DNA from: Flammeovirgaceae bacterium UBA976
GTDB lineage: Bacteria; Bacteroidota; Bacteroidia; Cytophagales; Cyclobacteriaceae
Length of the DNA: 64,000 bases
Reading direction: 5' to 3'
Assembly: GCA_002292365.1 (NCBI GenBank)
Contig: DBBU01000020.1
Coordinates: 36,289-100,288 of the forward strand
Part shown: positions 36,279 to 46,831 of the stretch, piece after piece
How positions within the stretch are numbered: the stretch's first letter is position 1
Layout: each line of letters starts with the position of its first letter
Position numbers and translations under genes: made by a program
Notes under the pieces: model-generated
Databases searched by the model: none
What the model was told of the DNA's origin: nothing
What the model saw: only the letters and a program-made list of their open reading frames with translations

Positions 36279-39200
36279 TGAGATTAGGGCCGAGAACCAT
36301 GAACGTATCATTTAAATTATCTCTTTTTGGAGCGATTATTTTATTGAGTAATGGTTTGATATGGGCCCAAGAGCGTGTCGTTTCGGGAACTGTTTTTGAT
36401 GAAAATCAAGAAGGCTTACCTGGGGTAAACATTATTCTAAAGGGGACTACCATTGGGACCATTTCAGATTATAACGGTTCTTATACTGTAAAGATGCCCG
36501 AAGAAGGTGCAGTACTCGTAATGTCTGCCATTGGGTATACCATTCAAGAAATTACCATCGGTGCGAGGGCTGTTATCGATGTGACAATGACTGTAAATGT
36601 TGAGGAATTAGAAGAAGTAATAGTGATCGGTTATGGTACCCGGGCCAAACGCGATCTTACAGGATCTGTAGCCACGGTAAGCCAAAAGGAGCTCTCTGCA
36701 ATCCCTGTTATCTCTGCTGATTTGGCCTTACAAGGTAGGACGGCTGGGGTTACAGTTACACAAAATTCTGGGGCGCCGGGTGCGGCTACATCTATAAAAA
36801 TACGGGGGACGAGTTCGATCTCGGCAGGAAATGAACCCTTATATGTGATTGATGGGGTGCCTATTTTGAGTAGTGTTCAAGATATAACAACGGGATCTTC
36901 TAAAGGGGATCAAATGAATCCATTATCGACAATAAACCCTAATGATATCGTTTCTATGGAAGTATTGAAAGATGCTTCAGCGGCTGCTATTTATGGTGCT
37001 CGGGGGGCAAATGGAGTGATCATCATAACCACAAAGAGAGGAAAATTGGGGGCTCTCAAATTGGAACTCGCAACGTATCAAGGTTGGCAGGAAGTGCGTG
37101 ATCCCTATGAATTGTTAAATGCAACGCAATTTGCTCATTTCGTTAATGAATCTTCTTTTAATGGAGGTTTAGGACGTATTTATTCTAATCCCAGCTCCTT
37201 TGGAGAAGGTACTGATTGGCAAGATGCTATTTTTCAACGTGCGGCTATTTCTAGTTATGATATGACTTTGACAGGTGGTTCGGAGAAAGTGACCTATGGA
37301 GCTTCAGGTAGTTACTTTCAGCAAGAAGGCATCATCGTTGGGAGTGACTTTAAACGATATTCAACTCGTATCAACGTAGACGCCCAAATTACCAGAAAAT
37401 TAAAATTTCAAAATACACTTTTGGCTAGTCATGTACGAAGTATGAAAGTAATGACTGACGACAATTCTGCGTTTGATGGCGGTTCAATAACCGCTGCCCT
37501 ATCATTTAATCCTATGCTGCCAATTAAATTTGAAAATGGTAATTACGTGGATAAGAATTATCAAGTATCCGATGAGGGAGCAATTATTCTCTCGGACAGT
37601 AAGCTTCAACCTCTTAATGGAAATGCCAACCCACTTCTCAAAAACTTGGAGTCGCCCAGTGAAGATCGCTTGTCAAGAATCGTGGAAAACATGTCAGTCA
37701 CGCTTCAAGTTTCAGAAAAATTGATGGCTAAGGTAAGCCTTGGAGTGGATTTCTCAACCAGTCGTGAGGATCAATTTACGCCTTCGTTATCACGTTCTGG
37801 AGGGGATGCCTTTGGATCGTCAGGAACCAATTCTAATTTGACCATACTCAATGAAAATACACTTAGCTATAGTAGCAAGTTCGGAATCCACGATCTAGAT
37901 GCAGTGATTGGATACACTGCCCAAAAGTCGGAGCTTTCAAGAATGACCACTAATGCTATACGATTTGACAATGAGATGTTGGGTTATTATGATTTAAGTT
38001 TGGGGGAAGGTGTTTCCTTGAACAGCAATCAATCTGAATATACTTTTCTAAGTTTTTTGGGAAGAATCAACTATATTTTGATGGATAAATATCTTTTCAC
38101 AATTACCGCGCGGCGCGATGGATCGAGTAAATTTGGTGCTAATGAAAAATGGGGATTTTTCCCATCGGGATCTTTGGCATGGCGAATTAGCGATGAAAAC
38201 TTTATCCAAGCGCTTCATTTTTTTGATGATTTCAAGTTAAGGATAGGGTATGGGGTGGTGGGCAATGAATCCATTGGACCTTACACCTCCTTATCCCCTT
38301 TGATTAACAATGTGACATCTTTTAGTGAATCTTTGGCTTTTGGTTATGAGCCTTTTTTTCTATCTAATGCTGACCTAAAATGGGAATCAACCTCCCAGTT
38401 GAACATTGGATTGGATCTTTCTTTTTTTGACGCAAGAGTCAACATTAACACCGATGTTTATAGTAAACGAACTACAGACTTATTACTTACCACTTTGGTG
38501 CCATTATATACTGGTTTTGGTAGCGTTTTAGGCAATTTAGGAGACCTGAAAAATGAAGGATTTGAGTTTTCTGTTACTTCTAATAATTTAGTAAAAAAAT
38601 TTAAGTGGAATACATCCTTTAATTTTTCAGCCAATAAAAATACCATTTTGAGTCTTGGTGATAGAGATTCCATACCTAATTCGGCAGGTCCTTTTACCAA
38701 TGAAAGTTGGGCTATTTTGGTAGAAGGTCAGGAAGTTGGGACATTTTATGGTTATGAATTTGATGGGATTGTCCAGTTGGATGATAATTTGGATGCGATT
38801 CCAAAATTTGCTGGCGAGACGCTGCAACCAGGAAATCGTTATTATCGCGATTTGAATAATGACGGAATCATTTCGGCGGATAAGGATCGAACTTTTATTG
38901 GACGTGCACAACCTCAATTTACGGTGGGTCTTGATAACAATTTCTCTTATGAAGGCTGGTCCTTGAGCTTGTTTTTTCAGGGAGTAGTGGGCAATGATAT
39001 CATGAACTTTAACAAGTTTCTGACGGAACGACAAATACCAAATAACAATATTTCGTTGGAATATTTTGCCAATCGCTGGACTCCTACAAATCCAAGTAAT
39101 ATTTATCCAAAAGTGACAACAACGGCCCCTAGTCAGCATGTTTCTTCTGCCCAGGTTGAATCAGGTTCTTACTTGAGGTTAAGAAGCGTAAGTTTGGGTT

Positions 39201-39409
39201 ATGATTTTCCTGCGAAAATTTTAGAATCACTAAAAATATCTTCCGGAAGAATGTATATAACAGGTAAAAATTTATGGACTTTAACAAATTATTCGGGCTA
39301 TGATCCAGAGGTCAGTCACTTTGGTCAATCGGCCACAGATTTTGGTGCAGATTTGGGTGGTTATCCCAACTCTAAAATGCTTTTAGTAGGCTTAAATTTA
39401 GGATTTTGA
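36278..39409 (+). CDS. susC: SusC/RagA TonB-linked outer-membrane receptor 1
   Basis: 1043-residue 22-strand barrel importing oligosaccharides with TonB energy. In order: signal peptide ending LIWAQ, a carboxypeptidase-D-regulatory-like domain (VVSGTVFDENQEGLPGVNIILKG), the SusC TonB-box region EEVIVIGYGT near 110, plug (LQGRTAGVTVTQNSGAPG, KIRGTSSI, EPLYVIDGVPI, ASAAAIYGARGANGVIIITTK), barrel and a C-terminal strand ending in Phe. Its partner susD follows with a one-base overlap. Start could also be ATG 36299, which gives a more usual signal peptide. Confidence 0.96.
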   Translation: MRLGPRTMNVSFKLSLFGAIILLSNGLIWAQERVVSGTVFDENQEGLPGVNIILKGTTIGTISDYNGSYTVKMPEEGAVLVMSAIGYTIQEITIGARAVIDVTMTVNVEELEEVIVIGYGTRAKRDLTGSVATVSQKELSAIPVISADLALQGRTAGVTVTQNSGAPGAATSIKIRGTSSISAGNEPLYVIDGVPILSSVQDITTGSSKGDQMNPLSTINPNDIVSMEVLKDASAAAIYGARGANGVIIITTKRGKLGALKLELATYQGWQEVRDPYELLNATQFAHFVNESSFNGGLGRIYSNPSSFGEGTDWQDAIFQRAAISSYDMTLTGGSEKVTYGASGSYFQQEGIIVGSDFKRYSTRINVDAQITRKLKFQNTLLASHVRSMKVMTDDNSAFDGGSITAALSFNPMLPIKFENGNYVDKNYQVSDEGAIILSDSKLQPLNGNANPLLKNLESPSEDRLSRIVENMSVTLQVSEKLMAKVSLGVDFSTSREDQFTPSLSRSGGDAFGSSGTNSNLTILNENTLSYSSKFGIHDLDAVIGYTAQKSELSRMTTNAIRFDNEMLGYYDLSLGEGVSLNSNQSEYTFLSFLGRINYILMDKYLFTITARRDGSSKFGANEKWGFFPSGSLAWRISDENFIQALHFFDDFKLRIGYGVVGNESIGPYTSLSPLINNVTSFSESLAFGYEPFFLSNADLKWESTSQLNIGLDLSFFDARVNINTDVYSKRTTDLLLTTLVPLYTGFGSVLGNLGDLKNEGFEFSVTSNNLVKKFKWNTSFNFSANKNTILSLGDRDSIPNSAGPFTNESWAILVEGQEVGTFYGYEFDGIVQLDDNLDAIPKFAGETLQPGNRYYRDLNNDGIISADKDRTFIGRAQPQFTVGLDNNFSYEGWSLSLFFQGVVGNDIMNFNKFLTERQIPNNNISLEYFANRWTPTNPSNIYPKVTTTAPSQHVSSAQVESGSYLRLRSVSLGYDFPAKILESLKISSGRMYITGKNLWTLTNYSGYDPEVSHFGQSATDFGADLGGYPNSKMLLVGLNLGF

Positions 39410-40890
39410 TGGATCAGAAAAATTTAAATATAACTTTAAAACAGGGATTAAGAGCGATGGGATGGTTATTTTTGATAGTTTTATTTTCAACCTGTCAGGA
39501 TTCATTAGAGGAGGTTCCGAAGGCATTTTTGACCCCTCAAAACTTTTATGAAACAGCTGAGGATGCATTGCTTGCAGTCAATGCTTCTTATGATCACATG
39601 GCGAGTGGGACCAGTAACCGTGATTTTGGTGGAGTTTATTTTAATAACTATTGGGTTGTACAGGCGCTGGCTTCGGATGAAGGATATGCCTCAGGAGCCA
39701 ATAATCCACAATATTCATTGCCTTTGACGAATTTTACCTGGGATGCTAATAATGGCTACTTAGAGGATGTGTGGGAAGACCTTTACAAGACCATCAATGT
39801 AACTAATATTGCACTCCAACAAATACCAATCATAGAAATGGATGAAGACCTAAAAAATAGATTTTTGGGAGAATGTCATTTCATTAGAGGGCTGATGTAT
39901 TTTGAATTGGTAAGGATGTTTGGAGATGTTCCGTTATCACTCGAACCAACCGTTGATTTATCTACTATATCTATCAGTAGGACTGCTGTTGCTGAGGTTT
40001 ATGCCCAAATAATTATTGATTTGGAGCTTGCACGCGATCAGTTGCCATGGGCATATTATGGTGTGGACATGGGAAGGGCAACCAGAGGGGCAGCGGGAGG
40101 CTATTTAACTAAGGTATATTTGACCCTTGGGGAATGGCAAAATGCGATTGATGAGGCAAATGAGATCATTCAATCAGGAGTGCACGAGTTGATGCCCAAT
40201 TTTGGAGATATTTTTAAAATTGAAAATAGCAACAATAGTGAGCTTTTGTTTAGTGTCAATTTTACACTTAATAACGATGCTATTTGGGAAACAAGCCAAT
40301 TCAATGTACGGGTCTTGCCAGTAGAATTAAATAAAAATTCTTTGTCTTGGGAATTACCCACTCAATATCTCTATGATTTGTTTGATCCTTCAGACCTGAG
40401 AAGAGACGTCACCTTCAAAGTGGAATGGACCGATAGCAGTAGTGGTGAAACGTATACATTTGATCCACATATTTTTAAATATTGGGATGAAGCCGCTGAG
40501 CCCAATGCAAGTAGCTCGAGTAGTGATTTTTTCAATCTTCGTTATGCAGATCTTTTATTGATGAAGGCTGAGGCGTTGAATGAACTTTCAGGTCCGACCA
40601 ATGAAGCATTTGAGTTGATCGATCAGGTTCGATCAAGGGCAGGACTTGATGATCTCGATATTACTTTGAATAAAGAGGCGTTTAGAGAAGCTATTCTTTT
40701 GGAAAGGACAAAAGAATTCGTGTTTGAAGGTCACCGGTGGTTCGATCTGGTGCGTACTGGTAAACTGAAAGAAAAAGTATTACTTGCAAAACCTAGCGTA
40801 ATCGTAGACATGAGCAGGCATATATTATTTCCAATTCCGCAACGGGAAATAAATGTTAATCCTAACCTCGTTCAAAATCCAGGCTACTGA
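39409..40890 (+). CDS. susD: SusD/RagB surface glycan-binding lipoprotein 1
   Basis: Lipoprotein (lipobox LFSTC, Cys29) of about 493 residues that acts as lid on the SusC barrel and binds the oligosaccharide. The family's N-terminal ETAEDALLAVNASYDHM, the TPR-like LWxxLYKTINVTNIALQQIP, the FIRGLMYFELVRMFGDVPL and the terminal LLERTKEFVFEGHRWFDLVRTGKL..FPIPQREI are all present. It follows susC1 and its stop overlaps the next receptor start. Confidence 0.95.
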   Translation: MDQKNLNITLKQGLRAMGWLFLIVLFSTCQDSLEEVPKAFLTPQNFYETAEDALLAVNASYDHMASGTSNRDFGGVYFNNYWVVQALASDEGYASGANNPQYSLPLTNFTWDANNGYLEDVWEDLYKTINVTNIALQQIPIIEMDEDLKNRFLGECHFIRGLMYFELVRMFGDVPLSLEPTVDLSTISISRTAVAEVYAQIIIDLELARDQLPWAYYGVDMGRATRGAAGGYLTKVYLTLGEWQNAIDEANEIIQSGVHELMPNFGDIFKIENSNNSELLFSVNFTLNNDAIWETSQFNVRVLPVELNKNSLSWELPTQYLYDLFDPSDLRRDVTFKVEWTDSSSGETYTFDPHIFKYWDEAAEPNASSSSSDFFNLRYADLLLMKAEALNELSGPTNEAFELIDQVRSRAGLDDLDITLNKEAFREAILLERTKEFVFEGHRWFDLVRTGKLKEKVLLAKPSVIVDMSRHILFPIPQREINVNPNLVQNPGY

Positions 40891-43670
40891 TGAGAACTAT
40901 ATTCATATTTTGTTTCAGTTGGATGTCTCTTTGCTTTACTTATGGGCAACTGGATTCGTTATGGGTTGAGCCAACCTCGCTGCCTGTTACTACATTTAAT
41001 TATTTGCATCCCGATGAATTACTCATAGGAAAGTTTGCTGGGACATGGGTAACTCAAGCTTCAGGAGCACCAGGGAGTGATTATTCTATAAGAGTTCGTG
41101 GTTCGGGTAGTGTTTTTGGGGGAGCTGAGCCGCTTTATGTAATCAATGGGATTCCACACTATAATACAGCTAATAATTCAGACCACATATATGGTTCTGG
41201 AGTAGATTTTTTATCATTAATTGACCCTAGCAATATCAAAGAAATTAAGGTTTTGAGCAATGTAGTTGCAACAGCACAATATGGTTCTAGGGGGGCTAAT
41301 GGGGTGATTTTAATTGAAACTAAGGACGGAGCCAATGAACCGTTTAGTGTGGATATCCAGACCTTTACCGGTTATCAAAATACCTATAAACTGCCCATAT
41401 TACTTGATGGGGGGGGATTTGCTGCATACCAAAATGACGTTGGAGCCAATGAAGGTAATGATCCAATTTATACAAATCCAAGTAATTTTGGAAAAGGGTC
41501 TGATTGGCAGCAGCAATTGTATCGTAAAGCTGCCTTAATTCAAAATTACAGAATCAATCTTAACGTTTCTAATAACAATACCTCTTTCTCAATGTTGGGA
41601 TCTTACTTGAATCAATCAGGCATTGTTAATCACTCAGGACTTAAGCGTTACAATTTACAAGCGCGACTGGCAAGTCAGCCTAATGATCGGTTGTCTTTTA
41701 GTTCTAGTATGGTATTGGCGCGATCTGAAAGTAATTCGGTTTTGACGGATGATCCGGATGGTTTTGGTGTGGTTACAGGTGCATACTTGTTTTCACCCTT
41801 GTTAGGTTCTTCAGATATTTTAAACTATCAGGTCGATAATGATGGATTACCCATGAATGGTAATGATGGAAGGTCTTTAAATTTATTATCATCGCACAAG
41901 ATTTTGAATCCCATTGCTTTAAGTCAATATGCCAGTTCTTTCTCAACTATTTCAAGGTTGTTTTGGTCATCTCATATTTCATATGATATTACTGATCGAC
42001 TTACTTTTTATACTCAGTTGGGAGTTGACGGGATATTTAATGAAGATTTTTCATATTTCGGGTCCGTACTACAGCCTGAACTATCAGTGGGAGGAATTGG
42101 AATGAATGCCAAGCAGCAATCTTTTAATTGGTTCAATCAATCATATTTATCTTATCAGGTTACCCATGGTTCAAATGTCCTAAAGGCAAAAATAGGAACA
42201 GAGATACAGGGTACTTTGGTTGAACTATTGAGTGGACAGTCGAGGGGGTTTGATAATGAAAAATTGGGGTATTACGCCCTAGGAAGTGGAGCCACTAAAA
42301 CTATAGGTTCAAGTTTGGATGAGGCCCAATCGTTTGCAGCTATGGCGAATTTAGATTACAATTTAAGAAGTACTTATGATATTAATTTAATTCTAAGGAC
42401 CGATGCGAGTTCGAGATTCGGAGGAGATTTTGTTTTTTTACCTGCCCTTGGATTTAATATGGATTTAAAGGCTGCGGGGGTTCTTTCGGGAGTAGATTGG
42501 ATATCTGGAGCCAACTTGTACGCAGGTGCGGGACGCGTGGGAAATCAACAAATACCCTCTTATTTGCGGTTCAGTCAGTTGGATCAAAGCATATTCTATC
42601 TAGGAAACACAGAACTAAAATCCTTTGTACCCACTCGCATAGCCAGCGATCAATTACAAATGGAGATCTCCAATCAATTTGACTTAGGGGGAGACTTCCT
42701 AGTCAGAAATGGATTTATGGGTTCGCTTGAATATTATAATCGAACAACGATCAATGCTTTTATTGAAATGCCAATGCCTTACTACAATGGTGTTGCTAGT
42801 TTAGTTACTAATTCTGGAGTCATCAGAAATTCAGGAATTGAGATGACCGCAGGATTCAAAAATCAAGTGGGAAAATTTGATTGGAATGTCAATGCCAACA
42901 TTGCATTTAATTCAGGAAAAGTAATTTCTGAAGGAAGCTCGCAAATTTTGTATGGAACTGGTGTTTATGGGATGAATGATTGGTTGATTTTTGATGAGGG
43001 GGAGGCTATTGGAGCTATATATGGGTTTGAAATTAATGGGATGGTTACAACAGCAGGTGCGGATATAGCGACACTTGATGGCGAAGTAGCCAAGGCAGGT
43101 ACGATTTCTTATAAAGATCAAAATGAAGATGGTTTGATTGATCATAGTGATCGAGTTGTATTGGGTTCCGTCACTCCAGACTTGATATATGGCTTTTCGA
43201 CGAATATGAGCCGCTATGGATTTGATTTATCACTTTTATTTCAAGGGGTAGCCGGAAATGAAATTGTCAATTTTAACAAGGTCATATTGAATAATATGAA
43301 TGGAACAGGAAATATATCTGAGGAGGCCTATGAAAATATGTGGAGGGCTACAAATCAACAAGGTGATCTACCCATTTCGACACCAAACGATGGTAAAATT
43401 GTAGATCAAAGTTTGGTGGAAAATGGTTCATATCTAAGGTTAAAGTATTTCTCAATTGGGTACAATCTACCCAAAAGTCTATTAGAAAAAATTAAGGTTC
43501 AGGGCATTAATATTTTCATCTCTGGTAATAATATTTTTACTCTTACCAAATACTCTGGCATGAATCCTGATGTGAGTTTATTCAATTCTGAGGCTCAAAA
43601 TATGGGTGCTGACTTTGGGGGGTATCCAAGTTCAAAATTATGGTCAGTTGGATTTAAAATAGGTTTATAA
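40890..43670 (+). CDS. SusC-like receptor 2, lacking the N-terminal regulatory domain and TonB box
   Basis: 926 residues. After a signal peptide (ending near FTYGQ) the protein goes almost straight into a plug-like domain: FAGTWVTQASGAPGSDYSIRVRGSG, EPLYVINGIPH, then VLSNVVATAQYGSRGANGVILIETKDG, barrel and a C-terminal strand. The carboxypeptidase-regulatory-like domain and a recognisable TonB box (EEVVVVGYG type) present in receptor 1 are absent. So it is a SusC-family barrel whose coupling to TonB is uncertain. Barrel sequence resembles receptor 1 weakly; a duplicated and reduced copy is possible. Followed by its own susD-type gene. Confidence 0.88.
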   Translation: MRTIFIFCFSWMSLCFTYGQLDSLWVEPTSLPVTTFNYLHPDELLIGKFAGTWVTQASGAPGSDYSIRVRGSGSVFGGAEPLYVINGIPHYNTANNSDHIYGSGVDFLSLIDPSNIKEIKVLSNVVATAQYGSRGANGVILIETKDGANEPFSVDIQTFTGYQNTYKLPILLDGGGFAAYQNDVGANEGNDPIYTNPSNFGKGSDWQQQLYRKAALIQNYRINLNVSNNNTSFSMLGSYLNQSGIVNHSGLKRYNLQARLASQPNDRLSFSSSMVLARSESNSVLTDDPDGFGVVTGAYLFSPLLGSSDILNYQVDNDGLPMNGNDGRSLNLLSSHKILNPIALSQYASSFSTISRLFWSSHISYDITDRLTFYTQLGVDGIFNEDFSYFGSVLQPELSVGGIGMNAKQQSFNWFNQSYLSYQVTHGSNVLKAKIGTEIQGTLVELLSGQSRGFDNEKLGYYALGSGATKTIGSSLDEAQSFAAMANLDYNLRSTYDINLILRTDASSRFGGDFVFLPALGFNMDLKAAGVLSGVDWISGANLYAGAGRVGNQQIPSYLRFSQLDQSIFYLGNTELKSFVPTRIASDQLQMEISNQFDLGGDFLVRNGFMGSLEYYNRTTINAFIEMPMPYYNGVASLVTNSGVIRNSGIEMTAGFKNQVGKFDWNVNANIAFNSGKVISEGSSQILYGTGVYGMNDWLIFDEGEAIGAIYGFEINGMVTTAGADIATLDGEVAKAGTISYKDQNEDGLIDHSDRVVLGSVTPDLIYGFSTNMSRYGFDLSLLFQGVAGNEIVNFNKVILNNMNGTGNISEEAYENMWRATNQQGDLPISTPNDGKIVDQSLVENGSYLRLKYFSIGYNLPKSLLEKIKVQGINIFISGNNIFTLTKYSGMNPDVSLFNSEAQNMGADFGGYPSSKLWSVGFKIGL

Positions 43671-45071
43671 ATGCGTTCATTAACTTATTTCATCGTTTTT
43701 TTATTAATCTTTATAACAGGTTGTAAAGATTTTTTGCAAGAGGAAAATTTGTCCTATTTGGATGAAATTGATTTTTATAAAACTTCTGAGGATGCAGAAA
43801 ATGCGCTCAATGCAATTTATAATCTCTTGGATGATCAAGGTGCTTACGGGGCTTCCTACTGGAGAGTAAAAGGGCTGGCGTCAGATGAAGGTTTGTATGA
43901 GGGTAACTTTTCAGACATTGCGACGCTGGCAAATGCTTCATATGGATCCAGTAATTCAGAAATTAAAAATGTTTGGAGTAGCTTCTACGCTGTCGCCTAT
44001 GCTTCCAATATTGTGATTGAAAAAGTCCCGAGCATAGAAATGGATTCTGCTAGAAAAGTCGTGGTTCTGGCGGAAGCTAAATTTTTTCGTGGATTGGTCT
44101 ATATGGAACTACAGCGTCTCTTCAATGAGGTGCCCTTGATGCTTGATGCTCCCTTTTCTGATTCTGAGACGTATCTCATGCCCCAGTCGAACAAAGCGTC
44201 TATACAGCAGCAGGTAGTCACCGACTTGGAGCATGCGGTGACTTCGCTACCGCTTTCAAGTGCTTGGGGTCGACCCAATAGTTATGCAGCAGCTGCATTG
44301 TTATCGCGTATGTATTTTCTGAATCAAGATTATGCTCAAGCCAAAACGTGGGCTATGTTGGTAATCAATTCTACTGCATATTCTTTGGAGTCAGATGTCA
44401 ATTCTCTATTTAAAAACCGAAATGATGTTAATAATGAAACCATTTTTGCGATCACACGAAGCGCCAATAATTTGGGTAATATTAATGAAGATTTATTACC
44501 TCCATCTTTGGGTGGGTCCGGAAATTATAGAGTCCCATCCTCTTTTTTAACTAATTTTGATACACTAGATCGTCGATTAGAAGTTTTCTTGACAGAAGAA
44601 GATGACAGATATTATGTAACCAAATTCTGGGATGAGATCAATGAATCTGATGGAGGGACTACCTCTGTAGACTTTCCAATCATACGTTTTGCTGATATTT
44701 TGTTGATGTATGCAGAATGTGAGAATGAAATCAATAATGGACCAACAGCTGAGGCCTATTCAGCAGTCAATTTGGTACGCGCAAGAGCTCGACAAGCCCT
44801 TATAAATGAGGTACTAGAAGTTAGGGATATCTTACCCGATTTGGTGGGATTAGATTATGATACGTTTGTAGAAGCATTGCATCATGAACGTAAATTAGAA
44901 TTTTTATGGGAAGGACTTAGATGGGCTGATTTGGTAAAAAAAGAGGGGCTCATTGATGCTGTTTCTGAAGTAAAGCCAACTGCAGTTCCTTCAGCGCGAA
45001 ATTATTATTTTCCTATTCCTTTATTCGAGATGGAATTGCATCCGGATTGGTCACAAAATGCAGGTTATTAA
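43671..45071 (+). CDS. SusD/RagB lipoprotein 2
   Basis: 466 residues, lipobox FITGC (Cys18). Family features: FYKTSEDAENALNAIYNLL, VWSSFYAVAYASNIVIEKVPS, AKFFRGLVYMELQRLFNEVPLML, and the ending HHERKLEFLWEGLRWADLVKKEGL..YYFPIPLFEMELHP. The gene starts directly after receptor 2, giving a second receptor-lid pair in the same locus, perhaps for a different chain length or decoration. Confidence 0.94.
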   Translation: MRSLTYFIVFLLIFITGCKDFLQEENLSYLDEIDFYKTSEDAENALNAIYNLLDDQGAYGASYWRVKGLASDEGLYEGNFSDIATLANASYGSSNSEIKNVWSSFYAVAYASNIVIEKVPSIEMDSARKVVVLAEAKFFRGLVYMELQRLFNEVPLMLDAPFSDSETYLMPQSNKASIQQQVVTDLEHAVTSLPLSSAWGRPNSYAAAALLSRMYFLNQDYAQAKTWAMLVINSTAYSLESDVNSLFKNRNDVNNETIFAITRSANNLGNINEDLLPPSLGGSGNYRVPSSFLTNFDTLDRRLEVFLTEEDDRYYVTKFWDEINESDGGTTSVDFPIIRFADILLMYAECENEINNGPTAEAYSAVNLVRARARQALINEVLEVRDILPDLVGLDYDTFVEALHHERKLEFLWEGLRWADLVKKEGLIDAVSEVKPTAVPSARNYYFPIPLFEMELHPDWSQNAGY

Positions 45072-45079
45072 ATTGTTTC

Positions 45080-46828
45080 GTGACAAATAAATACAAATCA
45101 AATTATGATAAATCTCCGGTCGTTGTAATAGATGAGCGGGAGGTAATTATTTCTGGGTGGGATCGTATTATTTCAAAAATAAAAGAGGATCAACCTCAAA
45201 AGATAGTAATCGAGTGTTACCATGGGGTAGCTATGAACCTACTTGTTGCGAAATTGAAATTGCACTTCTCCGAGGGTATTATATTCAGCACTGAAAGAGG
45301 ATTTCGAAAAGAGACATTGATGAATGAATTCTTACAGCCATTTTTAACTGAAGATAGAATTTTTGGACGAATGTACGATTTGAACTTGGAGGTTTATTTC
45401 GATGCTTCGGAACTCAATAAAATGAGAAAGGAGTGGCATCAGGCCAAGGGCGTGAAAATAGCAATAGGAGTGGGGGCCTCACTTTTGTGCCTCGATCCAG
45501 ATCTATTTATTTATGCGGACATGCCGCGGTGGGAAATTCAAAAGAAATTCAGGAAGGGTATTTTAGGGAATGTTGGTTCGAGCAATGTAGGTGAGGATTT
45601 TTTTCGCTTGTATAAAAGGGCTTATTTCTGTGATTGGAGAGCTTGTGATAGAATGAAGCGAGGGACTTTTTCCTCGTGGGATTTTATTCTAGACACGACC
45701 CTTGATGAAAAGCCAAAACTGTTACCTGTCAAGAATTTGGTGATGGGATTGGAAAAATGCGTCCAACAGCCGTTTCGCTTGGTACCATTTTTTGATCCAG
45801 GCCCTTGGGGTGGGCAATGGATGAAGGAGGTTTGTGATCTTGATCGTTCAGTGAGCAATTATGCTTGGTGTTTTGATTGTGTTCCTGAGGAAAATAGTTT
45901 GCTTTTAAAATTTGGAACTGAGCATATAGAAATACCAGCTATAAATTTGGTTTTTTTCCAATCAGAAAAACTTTTGGGAACTCACGTTGTCAATCAATTC
46001 GGCAAGGAATTTCCGATACGGTTTGATTTTTTGGACACGATGGGCGGTGGGAATTTGAGCCTACAGGTACATCCTTTAACAGGGTATATTAAAAAACATT
46101 TCGGTATGGACTATACCCAAGATGAAAGTTATTACTTTCTTGATGCCGGCGAAGATGCTCATGTTTATCTGGGGTTACGTGATGGGATAGACCCTACCAC
46201 AATGATGGCGGATTTGGAAAATGCTCAAAAAGGGGAAATGGTATTTCCTGCAGATAAATATGTAAATAAGTTTAGCGTTAAAAAGCATGATCATATTCTG
46301 ATACCAGCAGGAACCATTCATTGTTCAGGTAAAAATTCAATGGTTTTGGAGATCAGTGCGACGCCTTATATTTTCACATTTAAGTTGTGGGATTGGGGAA
46401 GACTTGGTCTTGATGGTTTGCCTCGACCGATTCATCTGGACCATGGAAGAGAAGCGATCCAATGGGACCGAAATACGCATTTTGCTGAAAACGAATTAAT
46501 CAATGCTATTGAGATTATCAATGAATCTGATGAGGTTAAGGAAGAGCGTACGGGCTTACATGCGTTAGAGTTTATCGAAACTCGAAGACATTGGTTTTCA
46601 ACGAAAGTATCACACCATACCGAGGGAAATTTGAATGTATTAAATTTAATTCAAGGAAACTGTGCATTGGTAGAAAGTCCAACACAGTCATTTGAACCTT
46701 TTGAAGTTCATTTTGCAGAAACTTTCATCATACCGGCTGCCGTGGGCCCCTATGTGATCTCTCCTAGTGGGGATGCCATAGGAAGCCGATGTGCTACTAT
46801 TAAGGCGTATATAAGAAATAATATTTAA
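45080..46828 (+). CDS. manA: Class I mannose-6-phosphate isomerase, long Bacteroidota form
   Basis: Converts mannose-6-phosphate to fructose-6-phosphate. The C-terminal 330 residues hold the cupin domain with zinc ligands in GGNLSLQVHPLTGYI, DESYYFLDAGE and PAGTIHCSGKN; the motif FKLWDWGRLGLDG follows. The first 230 or so residues are an extra domain (IVIECYHGV, GVGASLLCLDPDLFIYADMPRWEIQKK) conserved in Bacteroidota and of unknown task. Start chosen as GTG 45080 (MTNKYKSNYDKSP), just after the susD2 stop; the frame runs back to TTG 45047 inside susD2. Confidence 0.93.
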   Translation: MTNKYKSNYDKSPVVVIDEREVIISGWDRIISKIKEDQPQKIVIECYHGVAMNLLVAKLKLHFSEGIIFSTERGFRKETLMNEFLQPFLTEDRIFGRMYDLNLEVYFDASELNKMRKEWHQAKGVKIAIGVGASLLCLDPDLFIYADMPRWEIQKKFRKGILGNVGSSNVGEDFFRLYKRAYFCDWRACDRMKRGTFSSWDFILDTTLDEKPKLLPVKNLVMGLEKCVQQPFRLVPFFDPGPWGGQWMKEVCDLDRSVSNYAWCFDCVPEENSLLLKFGTEHIEIPAINLVFFQSEKLLGTHVVNQFGKEFPIRFDFLDTMGGGNLSLQVHPLTGYIKKHFGMDYTQDESYYFLDAGEDAHVYLGLRDGIDPTTMMADLENAQKGEMVFPADKYVNKFSVKKHDHILIPAGTIHCSGKNSMVLEISATPYIFTFKLWDWGRLGLDGLPRPIHLDHGREAIQWDRNTHFAENELINAIEIINESDEVKEERTGLHALEFIETRRHWFSTKVSHHTEGNLNVLNLIQGNCALVESPTQSFEPFEVHFAETFIIPAAVGPYVISPSGDAIGSRCATIKAYIRNNI

Positions 46829-46831
46829 ATC

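Noticed and set aside
38627..39139. 170-codon minus-strand open frame within susC 1
   Set aside because: It lies opposite the conserved barrel coding region and has no domain-like sequence or plausible start region.
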